Of a stretch of DNA of 64,000 bases, positions 1 to 8,799 are shown one piece after another. Numbering within the stretch: position 1 is the stretch's first letter; each line of letters starts with the position of its first letter. Source of the DNA: Arthrobacter sp. 135MFCol5.1. GTDB taxonomy: Bacteria; Actinomycetota; Actinomycetes; Actinomycetales; Micrococcaceae. The position numbers were made by a program, and so were the translations under genes. Where the stretch lies: the NCBI RefSeq assembly GCF_000374865.1, contig NZ_KB895463.1, positions 62,001 to 126,000 on the forward strand, written 5' to 3'. The notes beneath the pieces were generated by a model, which saw only the letters and a list, made by a program, of their open reading frames with translations, was not told the DNA's origin and ran no database searches.

Positions 1-627
1 GTGGAAAACCGCCGTGCAAGGGCTGGTGCCCGGGGGAACGACGGGCCGGACATGCGCCGGATCACCTACCGCGAGACGCATTCGACGCGCGCCGCGGTCT
101 CGATCGCAGCTGCCGCCCTGGTCCTGGTGCTGGCCGGTTACGGCGTCCTCGAATCCGGTGTCCATGCCGTCGGGCAGCCTGCCTGGCTGATTGAGCCGCA
201 GGTGGCGGCCCAACGGATCGTGGATCTGCCGTCCGGCGTACCGCCACTGCTGCTGGGAGCGATCGGCGGGGTGCTGGGCATGCTGGGTGTCATTTTCTTG
301 CTCAACGGGATACTTCCGGGACGGCGGGCGCGCCACCAGCTGGCCGGCGTCCGTCGTGGCGGGTCCTCGGCCGCGGTGGTGGACGATGAAGTCGTGGCGT
401 CCTCGATCGCACGCCGTGCCCGGCTGGCTGCGAATGTCACGCCGGAGCAAGTCATGGTGGTGGTCTCCCAGCGCCAGGTCCTGGTGAACGTCCGGCCCAC
501 CTCCGGTGTTGCGGTGGACCAGGGCCGCGTCCTTGCCGCAGTCAGCGATGAACTGGACCAGATGCAGCTGGAACCTGCCCCCGTTGCCCGCGTCAACGTG
601 GCCCCGTCCGGGGTGATCGGCGCATGA
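1..627 (+). CDS. DUF6286-type membrane protein (may begin upstream)
   Basis: The 208-residue product has two hydrophobic segments, about residues 31-48 and 80-105, followed by a basic stretch and a soluble C-terminal domain. The C-terminal part (SIARRARLAANVTPEQVMV onward) looks like the DUF6286/Asp23-related domain found in actinobacterial envelope-stress clusters. The reading frame opens with a GTG at the first base of the window, so the true start may lie further upstream; an internal ATG at 52 is an alternative. It overlaps the next gene by four bases (ATGA), so the two are almost certainly co-transcribed. Function is unknown; a role with alkaline-shock (Asp23) proteins is family-based inference. 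Confidence 0.7.
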   Translation: MENRRARAGARGNDGPDMRRITYRETHSTRAAVSIAAAALVLVLAGYGVLESGVHAVGQPAWLIEPQVAAQRIVDLPSGVPPLLLGAIGGVLGMLGVIFLLNGILPGRRARHQLAGVRRGGSSAAVVDDEVVASSIARRARLAANVTPEQVMVVVSQRQVLVNVRPTSGVAVDQGRVLAAVSDELDQMQLEPAPVARVNVAPSGVIGA

Positions 628-1235
628 CCAGTACCCCTGCCCTGCTGAACCGGATCCTCCTCACTCTGCTGGGCGTTGTCCTGCTGACAGCGGGCCTGCT
701 GCTGGTCTTGCTGGCAGTTGTGCCCGCAATCGGTCCGTGGTGGCACGCTTGGGCCTCCGGGGCGTGGGAAGGCATTACCCAGGCCTTCAATTCCACCCGT
801 TTCCCCGGACAGCAGGAGAGCTGGCTGTGGATCGCGGTGGCCTTGGCGCTGCTGGTCCTCATGGGACTCATGGTGGGCTGGATTGCGCAACAGGGAAAGG
901 GCCGGGCCAACGTCCTCGCGGCCGAGTACGACCCCGGTGATGTTCCCGGCGATGTCCGGATCGGAGGCGGCGTCGCCGAACAGGCGCTCAAGCAGGCCCT
1001 TGAGGGGCGTCCAGACCTTGCCGGTTCCACCGTCACCACCTATGACGTGAAGGGCTCGCCCGCGCTCAAGGTCCGGCTCTTGCCCCGCCAGGGTGTGGCA
1101 CCACACCTGTTGGCTGCCGAGGTATCGGGGCTCCTGGACGCCTTGGACGCCGTGGTGGGCAAGGAGATTCCGGTCCTCATCCACATCGGTGCCGGGGCGC
1201 GGACGCGCTTCAGCCGGGCTGAGCGGGTCCGCTGA
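624..1235 (+). CDS. Membrane protein, AmaP-like partner of the preceding gene
   Basis: A 203-residue protein with one N-terminal membrane segment (about residues 8-37) and a second near residues 67-90, followed by a soluble domain of about 110 residues. The start ATG overlaps the upstream stop codon (ATGA). The architecture resembles the Asp23-associated membrane anchor proteins (AmaP) often encoded beside DUF6286 and Asp23 genes in actinobacteria. I cannot identify catalytic residues, so a structural or anchoring role in the cell envelope is the most that can be inferred. Confidence 0.65.
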   Translation: MTSTPALLNRILLTLLGVVLLTAGLLLVLLAVVPAIGPWWHAWASGAWEGITQAFNSTRFPGQQESWLWIAVALALLVLMGLMVGWIAQQGKGRANVLAAEYDPGDVPGDVRIGGGVAEQALKQALEGRPDLAGSTVTTYDVKGSPALKVRLLPRQGVAPHLLAAEVSGLLDALDAVVGKEIPVLIHIGAGARTRFSRAERVR

Positions 1236-1271
1236 ACTGCATGCGGGCCCGACTGTCAGTCCTCCTGCGGG

Positions 1272-3071
1272 TCAGTCCTCAAGGAGGTAGACGGTGCAGT
1301 CCACGGGAACTTCCCGCATCGCTGCCCGGTCGCTGGCCGGTTCAGGCCCGCTGGACAGCGCTACGGTGTAACCGTTGGGCACAGGTGCCGAGGCGAAGCC
1401 CAGGTTGGACAGGACTATGACATCTCCGTTCCGGAATGCCAGCAGCCCACTGTCCGGCGCGTGCTCATCTGTCCATTCAACGGTTCCCCTGCCAAGGTGG
1501 CGCGCCGACCTGAACGCAAGAGCGGCCCGGTAGAGCTCAAGGGTTGAACCTTCCTCGCCGTCCTGCTGGTCCGCAGCCAGGGGGCCGAAGCTGTCCGGCT
1601 GCGGGAGCCAGGGCGCCTGGCCGGAGTCCCCGCCGGAGAACCCGAACCCCGGTTCGCCCTGGGCCCATGGCAGCGGGACGCGGCACCCGTCGCGGCCGAT
1701 CTCGGCGCCCTGGGTCCTGAAGAATGTCGGATCCTGCCTGGCCGCGTCGGGAAGGGTGGTGTGCTCCGGAAGCCCCAACTCCTCCCCCTGGTAGAGGTAG
1801 GCCGAACCCGGCAATGCCAGCGCAACCAACGTGGCGGCGCGGGCGCGGGCAAGGCCCAGGGCAGCGTCCGGTTGTTCGTCACCGGCGCCTATGCCCTTCG
1901 GGAACGTGGTCGGATCCTTGAGTCCAAACCTTGTGCTGTGCCGCACGGTGTCGTGGTTGCTGAGCACCCACGTGCACGGAGCGCCCACGGACGCGGCCGC
2001 TGCCAAGGACGCATTGATGGCGTCAGCCATCCGCCCGGCATCCCAGCCGGCCAGCAGGAAATCAAAATTGAAGGCCTGTTGCATCTCATCCGGCCTGACG
2101 TACCTGGCCAGGCGTTCGGCGGGTTCAACCCAGGCTTCCGCCACCATCATCCGGTCCCCTCCGTATTCGGCCAGGACCCGGTTCCAGTCGCGGTAGATCT
2201 CATGCACGCCATCCTGGTCGAAGAAGGGCGATGGCGGGTACATCGGCGAGACGGCCCGGTGCGGCTCCTCGGCATCGGTGTGGGCGTGGGGAGCGTCCCC
2301 GGGCAGGTGGCTTTCCCTGCGCGGACCCGTTGTTCCTTCCACCATGGCCGCGGCTCCGTCCCAGTCAGGAAGGCCTGCCTCTTTGACCAGTCCATGGGCC
2401 ACGTCCACCCTGAAGCCGTCCGCACCGCGGTCCAGCCAGAAGCGCAGCACGGAGCGCATCTCCTCCTGTACTTCCGGGTTTTCCCAGTTCAGGTCGGGTT
2501 GCCTGGTGTCGAACAGGTGCAGGTACCACTGGCCGGGTGAGCCGTCAGCGTTGGTAAGGCGGGTCCATGCCGGTCCGCCGAAGATGGATTTCCAATTGTT
2601 GGGCGCCAGCCGGCCATCCCCCGATCCCGGCACTTCGTCCTTGCCGTCACGGAAGATGTACCGTTCCCGTTCCGGGCTTCCCGGGGCTGCCCGCAGCGCC
2701 GCCTGGAACCAGGTGTGTTCGTCGGAAGTGTGGTTTGGGACCAGGTCCACGATGACCTTCAGGCCGCGGCGGTGAGCTTCCTGCAACATCGCGTCGAAGT
2801 CCGCCAAGGTGCCGAAGAGCGGATCCACCTGGCGGTAGTCGGCGACGTCGTAACCGCCGTCGGCCTGGGGCGACTTGTAGAAGGGGGAGAGCCAGACAGC
2901 GTCCACGCCCAGCTTTTCCAGGTAGGGGAGCCGCAGCAGGACGCCCCGCAAATCGCCCATCCCATCGCCATTCCCATCGGCGAAGGACCGGGGGTAAATC
3001 TGGTAGACCACCGCGTCCGCCCACCATGCGGAGGGTACGGGACGGGGTACCGGAACGGATAGGTTGGGCAT
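1272..3071 (-). CDS. Alpha-glucosidase, glycoside hydrolase family 13
   Basis: The 599-residue enzyme has the GH13 hallmarks: DLVPNHT (about 109-115), the nucleophile region GFRVDVAHG with Asp223, the acid/base Glu312 in VAEAWV, and the transition-state pair His373-Asp374 in SNHD. The opening WWADAVVYQIYPRSF is typical of the oligo-1,6-glucosidase/alpha-glucosidase/trehalose-related group. There is no signal peptide, so it acts in the cytoplasm on imported oligosaccharides. The start ATG follows GGGGA at suitable spacing. It is divergent from an ABC sugar importer that probably supplies its substrate, such as maltose, trehalose or sucrose; the exact sugar cannot be told from sequence. Confidence 0.9.
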   Translation of the reverse strand: MPNLSVPVPRPVPSAWWADAVVYQIYPRSFADGNGDGMGDLRGVLLRLPYLEKLGVDAVWLSPFYKSPQADGGYDVADYRQVDPLFGTLADFDAMLQEAHRRGLKVIVDLVPNHTSDEHTWFQAALRAAPGSPERERYIFRDGKDEVPGSGDGRLAPNNWKSIFGGPAWTRLTNADGSPGQWYLHLFDTRQPDLNWENPEVQEEMRSVLRFWLDRGADGFRVDVAHGLVKEAGLPDWDGAAAMVEGTTGPRRESHLPGDAPHAHTDAEEPHRAVSPMYPPSPFFDQDGVHEIYRDWNRVLAEYGGDRMMVAEAWVEPAERLARYVRPDEMQQAFNFDFLLAGWDAGRMADAINASLAAAASVGAPCTWVLSNHDTVRHSTRFGLKDPTTFPKGIGAGDEQPDAALGLARARAATLVALALPGSAYLYQGEELGLPEHTTLPDAARQDPTFFRTQGAEIGRDGCRVPLPWAQGEPGFGFSGGDSGQAPWLPQPDSFGPLAADQQDGEEGSTLELYRAALAFRSARHLGRGTVEWTDEHAPDSGLLAFRNGDVIVLSNLGFASAPVPNGYTVALSSGPEPASDRAAMREVPVDCTVYLLED

Positions 3072-3098
3072 TTGGTTCCCCTAAGATAACTTTTTGAT

Positions 3099-3112
3099 GT
3101 AAACGCTTGCAT
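3099..3112. promoter_or_regulatory. LacI-family operator between the glucosidase and the ABC importer
   Basis: TGTAAACGCTTGCA is a close match to the classical LacI/GalR-family palindrome with a central CG. It lies in the divergent intergenic region and overlaps the -35 element proposed for the importer, so binding of the LacI-type regulator encoded at 6815-7867 would repress it and perhaps the glucosidase too. Confidence 0.7.
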
Positions 3113-3136
3113 TCGCGACAGCAACCTTACTAGTGT
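3108..3136 (+). promoter_or_regulatory. Candidate sigma-70 promoter of the ABC importer operon
   Basis: TTGCAT (3108-3113) and TAGTGT (3131-3136) are separated by 17 bases and sit about 75 bases ahead of the lipoprotein start. The -35 overlaps the proposed LacI-type operator, which supports repression by steric block. It is a prediction from consensus only. Confidence 0.45.
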
Positions 3137-3210
3137 GATGGTCACCACATCAACCTCACCTACAAGCGCACTGTCGACTTACTTGTCACTCAGCGAGGAG
3201 CTTCAAGCTA

Positions 3211-4497
3211 ATGAAAACCCCGAGATTCCTGCTTCCGGCCGCCACGGCCGGCATTCTGGCCCTGACGTTGTCCGCCTGCGGCGGCGGCGGAGGGGGCACC
3301 ACCGGCGGGGGAGGCAGCGATGCTGATGCCAACCTCGACGGCCGCGGCCCCATCACGTATGTCCAGGGCAAGGACAACAGCAACGTCGTCCGTCCGCTCA
3401 TTGACAAGTGGAATGCCGCGCACCCGAATGAAAAGGTCACCTTCAAGGAGCAGACCGACCAGGCCGACCAGCAGCACGATGACCTGGTCCAGCACTTCCA
3501 GGCCAAGCAGTCCGACTACGACGTTGTTGACGTCGACGTTGTCTGGACCGCGGAGTTCGCGGCCAAGGGCTGGTTGCAGCCGTTGAAGGACAAGATGGCG
3601 ATCGACACCAGCGCCATGCTGAAGCCCACCGTGGACAGCGCCACCTACAAGGGCACCCTTTACGCGGCCCCGCAAACCTCTGACGGCGGCATCCTGTACT
3701 ACCGCAAGGACCTGGTTCCCACGCCTCCCAAGACCTGGGACGAGATGATGAGCATGTGCTCCATCGCCAAGCAGAACAACATTGGTTGCTACGCCGGCCA
3801 GTTCAGCAAGTATGAAGGCCTGACCGTCAACGCATCCGAGGCCATCAACTCCGCCGGCGGCTCAGTCCTGGACAAGGACGGCAAGCCCAGCGTAAACACG
3901 GCGGAAGCGAAGGCCGGCCTGGGCAACCTGGCCAAGGCCTACGCTGACGGGAACATCCCCAAGGAAGCCATCACCTACAAGGAAGAGGACAGCCGCCAGG
4001 CGTTCCAGAGCGGAAAGCTCCTGTTCCTGCGCAACTGGCCCTACGCCTTCAACCTGATCACCACCGAAGGATCTTCGGCTGTGAAGGACAAGACCGGCCT
4101 TGCGGCACTGCCCGGCAAGAGCGGCCCTGGTGCGTCCTCGCTGGGCGGCCACAACCTCGCCACCAGCGTGTACTCCAAGAACAAAGCCACCGCACTGGAC
4201 TTCATGAAGTTCATGACCTCTGCGGAGACCGAGAAGTTCTACGCCACCCAGGGTTCCCTGGCTCCGGTCCTCGGCTCGCTCTATGAAGACCAGGAACTGG
4301 TTGCCAAGCTGCCCTACCTGCCGGTCCTGAAGACGTCCATCGAGAACGCCGTACCGCGTCCCGTAACGCCTTTCTACCCGGCTGTCACCAAGGCAATCCA
4401 AGATAATGCCTACTCCGCTATCAAGGGAGAAAAGACAGTGGACGCTGCACTTTCCGACATGCAGAACGCCATTCAATCCGCCGGTGCAGGATCGTAG
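3211..4497 (+). CDS. ABC transporter sugar-binding lipoprotein
   Basis: This 428-residue extracytoplasmic solute-binding protein begins with a lipoprotein signal peptide ending in the lipobox LSAC (Cys23), followed by a Gly/Ser-rich linker. The mature part has the family 1 solute-binding fold; features such as DVVDVDVVWTAEFAAKGWL and the region around YAAPQTSDGGILYYRKDL resemble maltose/trehalose-binding proteins of the ThuE/AglE group. GAGGAG lies 10 bases before the ATG. It is the first gene of an importer operon with two permeases downstream. No ATPase gene is present here, so a shared MsiK-type ATPase elsewhere is likely. Confidence 0.92.
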   Translation: MKTPRFLLPAATAGILALTLSACGGGGGGTTGGGGSDADANLDGRGPITYVQGKDNSNVVRPLIDKWNAAHPNEKVTFKEQTDQADQQHDDLVQHFQAKQSDYDVVDVDVVWTAEFAAKGWLQPLKDKMAIDTSAMLKPTVDSATYKGTLYAAPQTSDGGILYYRKDLVPTPPKTWDEMMSMCSIAKQNNIGCYAGQFSKYEGLTVNASEAINSAGGSVLDKDGKPSVNTAEAKAGLGNLAKAYADGNIPKEAITYKEEDSRQAFQSGKLLFLRNWPYAFNLITTEGSSAVKDKTGLAALPGKSGPGASSLGGHNLATSVYSKNKATALDFMKFMTSAETEKFYATQGSLAPVLGSLYEDQELVAKLPYLPVLKTSIENAVPRPVTPFYPAVTKAIQDNAYSAIKGEKTVDAALSDMQNAIQSAGAGS

Positions 4498-4504
4498 TCC
4501 TGCC

Positions 4505-5542
4505 ATGGCAACCGAACTAGGCCCGACGCCGGTTAAGTCACCGGCGTCGGGCGCTGCCCCTGTCCATCACGCGCCCAAGGGCGTAGGGGAAGACAACAGG
4601 ATCGCAAGCCAGGGTCGCTGGGCGTCCTGGCTGCTCGCCCCGACCATCGTGGCCTTGGGCATTGTGATCGTGTACCCCATCATCAGCGCGATCGTGATGT
4701 CCTTCCAGAAGGACGCCGGCCTCGATCCCGCCACCGGCCTGTTCACGGCAGGCGGCTCGGCCGGCATCCAAAACTACGTCAACTGGCTGGCGCAACAGTG
4801 TTCCGCGCCCGCCGGCGGTACCGTCGCCTGCCCGCCGGGCACCTTGGGCGGCCAATTCTGGTCCGCCACTGCCACCACGTTCTTCTTCACAATCGTGACG
4901 GTGACGCTGGAAACGGTGCTGGGTTTCTGGATGGCTGTGATCATGGCCCGCACCTTCCGGGGCCGGAGCCTCGTCCGCGCGGCCGTCCTGGTGCCGTGGG
5001 CCATCCCCACGGCTGTGACGGCAAAGCTCTGGTTCTTCATCTTCGCTTTCGAGGGCATCGCCAACAAGCTGTTCAACACCACCATCCTGTGGACCGGCAG
5101 CGAGTGGCCGGCCAAGTGGGCCGTCATCATTGCCGACGTCTGGAAGACGACGCCGTTCATGGCACTGCTGATCCTTGCGGGCCTGCAGATGATTCCGGCC
5201 GAAGTCTATGAGGCGGCCAAGGTGGACGGTGCGTCCGCGTGGCAGCGGTTCCGGCTCATCACCTTGCCGCTGGTCAAACCGGCGCTGATGGTGGCGATCC
5301 TGTTCCGTACCTTGGATGCACTGCGCATGTTCGACCTGCCGTACATCCTTACCGGCGGCGCGAACAACACCACCACGCTGTCCATCCTGGTCATCAACCA
5401 GATCAGGCAGGGCTTCAATTCCGCGGCGGCGTTGTCCACCATCACGTTCATCATCATCTTCCTGGTCGCTTTCATCTTTGTCCGCTTCCTCGGGGCAAAT
5501 GTGGTTGAGCAGAGCGGCGCAACCGGAAAGGGGAAGAAATGA
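4505..5542 (+). CDS. ABC sugar transporter permease (MalF type)
   Basis: A 345-residue integral membrane protein with about six membrane segments. The permease EAA loop is visible as EVYEAAKVDGASAWQRF-xx-ITLPL, which contacts the ATPase. The ATG at 4505 is chosen because it lies 7 bases after the binding-protein stop and gives the usual MalF-like N-terminus; a longer frame back to 4406 would overlap the previous gene. The next permease overlaps by four bases (ATGA). Together they form the membrane channel for the sugar bound by the upstream lipoprotein. Confidence 0.9.
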   Translation: MATELGPTPVKSPASGAAPVHHAPKGVGEDNRIASQGRWASWLLAPTIVALGIVIVYPIISAIVMSFQKDAGLDPATGLFTAGGSAGIQNYVNWLAQQCSAPAGGTVACPPGTLGGQFWSATATTFFFTIVTVTLETVLGFWMAVIMARTFRGRSLVRAAVLVPWAIPTAVTAKLWFFIFAFEGIANKLFNTTILWTGSEWPAKWAVIIADVWKTTPFMALLILAGLQMIPAEVYEAAKVDGASAWQRFRLITLPLVKPALMVAILFRTLDALRMFDLPYILTGGANNTTTLSILVINQIRQGFNSAAALSTITFIIIFLVAFIFVRFLGANVVEQSGATGKGKK

Positions 5543-6438
5543 CCACGGCAACAGCAGACGCCACCGCCTTGCGGGCACGCCAGGACAAGGGTCGCAAAAC
5601 TGCCCAGAACCGGGAGAAGTGGGCCCAGGGCAGGACCTACATCAGTGCCGTCGTCGTCCTGATCTGGTGCCTCGCACCGGCCTACTGGATGGTGGTCACC
5701 GCCTTCCGCGAGGTCGGGTTCACGTACGACACCTCGATCCTGCCCACCCATGTCACCATGGACAACTTCATCACCGCCTTCGATACGTCCTTCGGCAACA
5801 GGTTCGGACAGGCACTGCTGAACAGCGTGTTCATTGGCGGCGTGGTGACGGTCGTATCGCTGGTGATCGGCGTGTTTGCTGCCTACGCCCTGGCCCGGTT
5901 GAATTTCCGGTTCAAGTACCTGGTGCTCGGTTTCATCCTGGGTGCTTCCATGTTCCCGGGCGTTGCCCTGATCACCCCGCTTTTCCAGCTGTTCACCAAC
6001 ATCGGCTGGATGGGCACCTACCAGGCGCTGATTATCCCCAACATCTCCTTCGTGCTCCCGCTGACGGTCTACACCATGACCTCGTTCTTCCGGGAAATGC
6101 CGTGGGAGCTGGAGGAATCGGCCCGCGTTGACGGCTGCACCCAGGGGCAGGCATTCCGCAAGGTCATCATGCCCCTGGCGGCGCCGGCAATCTTCACCAC
6201 GGCAATCCTGGCGTTCATTTCATCCTGGAATGAGTTCCTGATTGCCAGCCAGCTGTCCAGCGACGCAACCCAGCCGGTCACGGTGGCAATCGCCAACTTC
6301 GCCGGTGCACAGCCCAACCAGATCCCGTACACGGCCATCATGGCCGCCGGCACCATTGTCACCATTCCGCTGGTGATCCTGGTCCTGGTCTTCCAGCGCA
6401 AGATCGTCGCCGGCCTCACGGCAGGTGCGGTCAAGTGA
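5539..6438 (+). CDS. ABC sugar transporter permease (MalG type)
   Basis: A 299-residue permease with about six membrane segments and the EAA motif ELEESARVDGCTQGQAFRK, followed by PLAAPAIFT. It is the MalG-like partner of the upstream MalF-like protein, translationally coupled to it through ATGA and to the next small gene through GTGA. Its N-terminus carries about 30 charged residues before the first membrane segment. Confidence 0.9.
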   Translation: MTTATADATALRARQDKGRKTAQNREKWAQGRTYISAVVVLIWCLAPAYWMVVTAFREVGFTYDTSILPTHVTMDNFITAFDTSFGNRFGQALLNSVFIGGVVTVVSLVIGVFAAYALARLNFRFKYLVLGFILGASMFPGVALITPLFQLFTNIGWMGTYQALIIPNISFVLPLTVYTMTSFFREMPWELEESARVDGCTQGQAFRKVIMPLAAPAIFTTAILAFISSWNEFLIASQLSSDATQPVTVAIANFAGAQPNQIPYTAIMAAGTIVTIPLVILVLVFQRKIVAGLTAGAVK

Positions 6439-6686
6439 CGGATCACGGTGCCCGCCCCCGCACACCAGCGGGGGCGGGCAACCGCAGCCGGCTGGTCAGG
6501 TCGGGCGAGGATTTCGACATCATCATCGGTTTCCTTGGTTTTTGGGCAGTGGTCCTCCTGGTGGTCACTGTGTGGATGGAAATTACCGCGCAGCCGGCCA
6601 TTGGCTGGGCCTTGGGCCTGCTGGCAACCCTGCTGGCCCTGTACGGAATGGTGCGCCTGCGGCGTAGGCTGCCGGCCCGCAAGTAG
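6435..6686 (+). CDS. Small two-segment membrane protein of the sugar importer operon
   Basis: An 83-residue protein starting at a GTG that overlaps the permease stop (GTGA). It has two hydrophobic helices (about 28-48 and 53-73) and a basic C-terminus (RLRRRLPARK). I do not recognise a family. Its coupling to the permease suggests a link to the importer, but no function can be assigned. Confidence 0.7.
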   Translation: MTDHGARPRTPAGAGNRSRLVRSGEDFDIIIGFLGFWAVVLLVVTVWMEITAQPAIGWALGLLATLLALYGMVRLRRRLPARK

Positions 6687-6814
6687 GCGCACTTAAAAAC
6701 AGCGGTCCCCGCCACAGTTACCACTGCCCGGCCGCGGAATGGAAAAATACGAGGCTTGGGGGTAGACGCAGGGCCAGCCGGCTCTGCGCCGCGCAGGAGT
6801 TATGAGGGGACACG

Positions 6815-7867
6815 GTGGCACGGACAACGGAAAGGTCCCAACGGGGCGGCCATAATGGCGTCAGCATCGAGGACGTGGCAGCGGCCGCCGGAGTCTCAAC
6901 CGCAACCGTCTCCCGCGCCGTCCGTGGGTTGCCCCGCGTCTCGCCGGCCACCAGGGAGAAAATCCTCGAAGTCGCGGGAAACCTGGGCTACGTGGCATCG
7001 TCCTCTGCTTCCGGACTGGCCACGGGACGCACCAAGACCATTGGCGTCCTGGCGCCGTTCGTGAGCCGCTGGTTCTTCTCCAAGGCCATTGAGGGTGCGG
7101 ACCGCGAGCTGCACGCCCGGCATTACAACCTCTCCCTGTTCAACCTCGGCGGCCACGGCAGCAACCGCGAGCGGCTCTTCAGCAAGACCATGGTCTACAA
7201 GCAGATCGATGCCCTGCTGGTGCTCTGCATGGCGCTCAGCCACGAAGAAATCGAACACCTGCAAAAAATCGACATCCCGCTGGTGGTGGTGGGCGGCCAC
7301 GTCGAAGAGTGCCCCTACATCGGCATTGACGACTACGCGGCAGCCTCAACGGCGGTCCGGCACTTGATCGACCTGGGCCACCGGGACATCGCGTTGCTGC
7401 ACGGCGACGACGAGACCGACCTCAACTTCGACGTCCCGAGGGTGCGCATCCTGGCGTTCAAGGACGTCATGGCTGCCGCAGGCCTTGCCACCCGGCCGGA
7501 GTGGGACGAATGGGGCGACTTCACGGTGCGCAGCGGCCAGGAAGCCTTCCGCCGCCTTTGGTCCGGTTCCGGGCCGAAGCCCACAGCAATCTTCTGCGCG
7601 TCTGACGAAATGGCCATGGGGGTCATCTTCGAAGCCAACCGCCTCGGCGTTAACATCCCCGGCGAACTGTCAGTGGTGGGGATCGACAACCACGACTTCG
7701 CGGAGGCCATGGGCCTCACCACCGTTGGGCAACGCCCGGATGAGCAGGCCGAACTGGCCACCAAGATGCTCCTGGACGAACTGGACGGGGACATCGGGTC
7801 CGTCCGGTCCGCCGTTGCTCCGCATGAACTGATTATCCGGCGCACCACCGCGCCGCCCAAGGCGTGA
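6815..7867 (+). CDS. LacI-family transcriptional regulator of sugar use
   Basis: A 350-residue regulator. The N-terminal helix-turn-helix is clear (SIEDVAAAAGVSTATVSRAV, about residues 14-33), followed by the hinge and a periplasmic-binding-protein-like effector domain beginning near TIGVLAPFVSRWF. The C-terminal region SVVGIDNHDFAEAMGLTTV is typical of the family. The GTG start follows GAGGGG. It lies downstream of the importer operon in the same direction and probably binds the operator at 3099-3112, released by an imported sugar or derivative. Confidence 0.9.
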   Translation: MARTTERSQRGGHNGVSIEDVAAAAGVSTATVSRAVRGLPRVSPATREKILEVAGNLGYVASSSASGLATGRTKTIGVLAPFVSRWFFSKAIEGADRELHARHYNLSLFNLGGHGSNRERLFSKTMVYKQIDALLVLCMALSHEEIEHLQKIDIPLVVVGGHVEECPYIGIDDYAAASTAVRHLIDLGHRDIALLHGDDETDLNFDVPRVRILAFKDVMAAAGLATRPEWDEWGDFTVRSGQEAFRRLWSGSGPKPTAIFCASDEMAMGVIFEANRLGVNIPGELSVVGIDNHDFAEAMGLTTVGQRPDEQAELATKMLLDELDGDIGSVRSAVAPHELIIRRTTAPPKA

Positions 7868-7874
7868 AACGGCC

Positions 7875-8765
7875 TCAAGAAGCGCGGGCAAGCTGCCGGA
7901 TAGGGATCCAGCGCGAGGCGAGCCTGCGATAGGCGGCCGCGGCGCCGGTCATGTCGCCCTCAGCCAGGCACTCGATGCCCAGCCTGATGTCCATGGGTGA
8001 TTCGTCCGGGTACACCTTGTCTGCGACGGCACCATAGTCCAGCTCCACCATGGAGTTCACGTGGAACAGCTCCAGCCATTCGGTCAGCTGTGCCAGGTCG
8101 TCAAGCATGTCAAGGTCCGGGGCGGCCAGCGCCAGGTTGGCCACGGCGTAGCGGGCCCGCTCCAAGGCGTCTGTGATCGGGGCCCAGACGCGGACCGTAA
8201 GGATGCGGCCGGCGGCTTCCACGACGTCCTTGCGGTCGGACTCCATGAACAGCGAGAACCAACTGAACGGGATGCCCCAGGTGGAGGCCCGCGTGTGCAC
8301 GCGGACGGATCCGTCCCGTGCCTTCACCAGGTCGATCCGCTCCTGGTGCCGGTCGCGCTGTTCCTCAGGGATCAGCAGCTCCGCCAGCGGGCCGTGGATC
8401 CCTTCCATCAGGGCGTTGGCGGCCAGCCCGGCGCGCAGGACCAGCTGGCTGGGGCAGTACAGCAACACTGGCGCGGTGCCGGCGGCAGCGCCGTCGTCGG
8501 CCGTTCCGCCGTCCGGTGCCGGCGCGGTGGTGACGCGCACCAGGTCGGTGCGCCCGGTGGGAAATGGATCACCGCCGGAGCGGGTGATCCGTCCCAGCGA
8601 GGCCAGCAGTTCAGCGTTTTCGACGGCGGCACGGGACGCGGCGCGCTCGCCGGCGGCCTGGAGGGCGGGTCGTTGTTCCGCCGGAAAGGCGTCCAAGGGT
8701 TCGTAGACGCGCAGTGTGGAGGAAAATGGCAGGCCTGCCTGGCCCCGGTAGAGGTTTCCCGTCAT
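7875..8765 (-). CDS. Conserved protein of unknown function
   Basis: A 296-residue soluble protein beginning MTGNLYRGQAG. The start at 8765 is set by AAGGAG six bases upstream, although the frame stays open further. No signal peptide or membrane segment is seen. I cannot assign a family. It is immediately downstream of exonuclease III on the same strand with a 34-base gap, so the two may share a transcript. It is convergent with the LacI regulator, whose stop lies eight bases away. Confidence 0.7.
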   Translation of the reverse strand: MTGNLYRGQAGLPFSSTLRVYEPLDAFPAEQRPALQAAGERAASRAAVENAELLASLGRITRSGGDPFPTGRTDLVRVTTAPAPDGGTADDGAAAGTAPVLLYCPSQLVLRAGLAANALMEGIHGPLAELLIPEEQRDRHQERIDLVKARDGSVRVHTRASTWGIPFSWFSLFMESDRKDVVEAAGRILTVRVWAPITDALERARYAVANLALAAPDLDMLDDLAQLTEWLELFHVNSMVELDYGAVADKVYPDESPMDIRLGIECLAEGDMTGAAAAYRRLASRWIPIRQLARAS

Positions 8766-8799
8766 GACGGTCTCCTTGGATGGGCGCAGGGGGCTGTCA

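Noticed and set aside
4406..4504. Upstream extension of the first sugar permease
   Set aside because: It would overlap the binding-protein gene by 92 bases; ATG 4505 gives the normal N-terminus.
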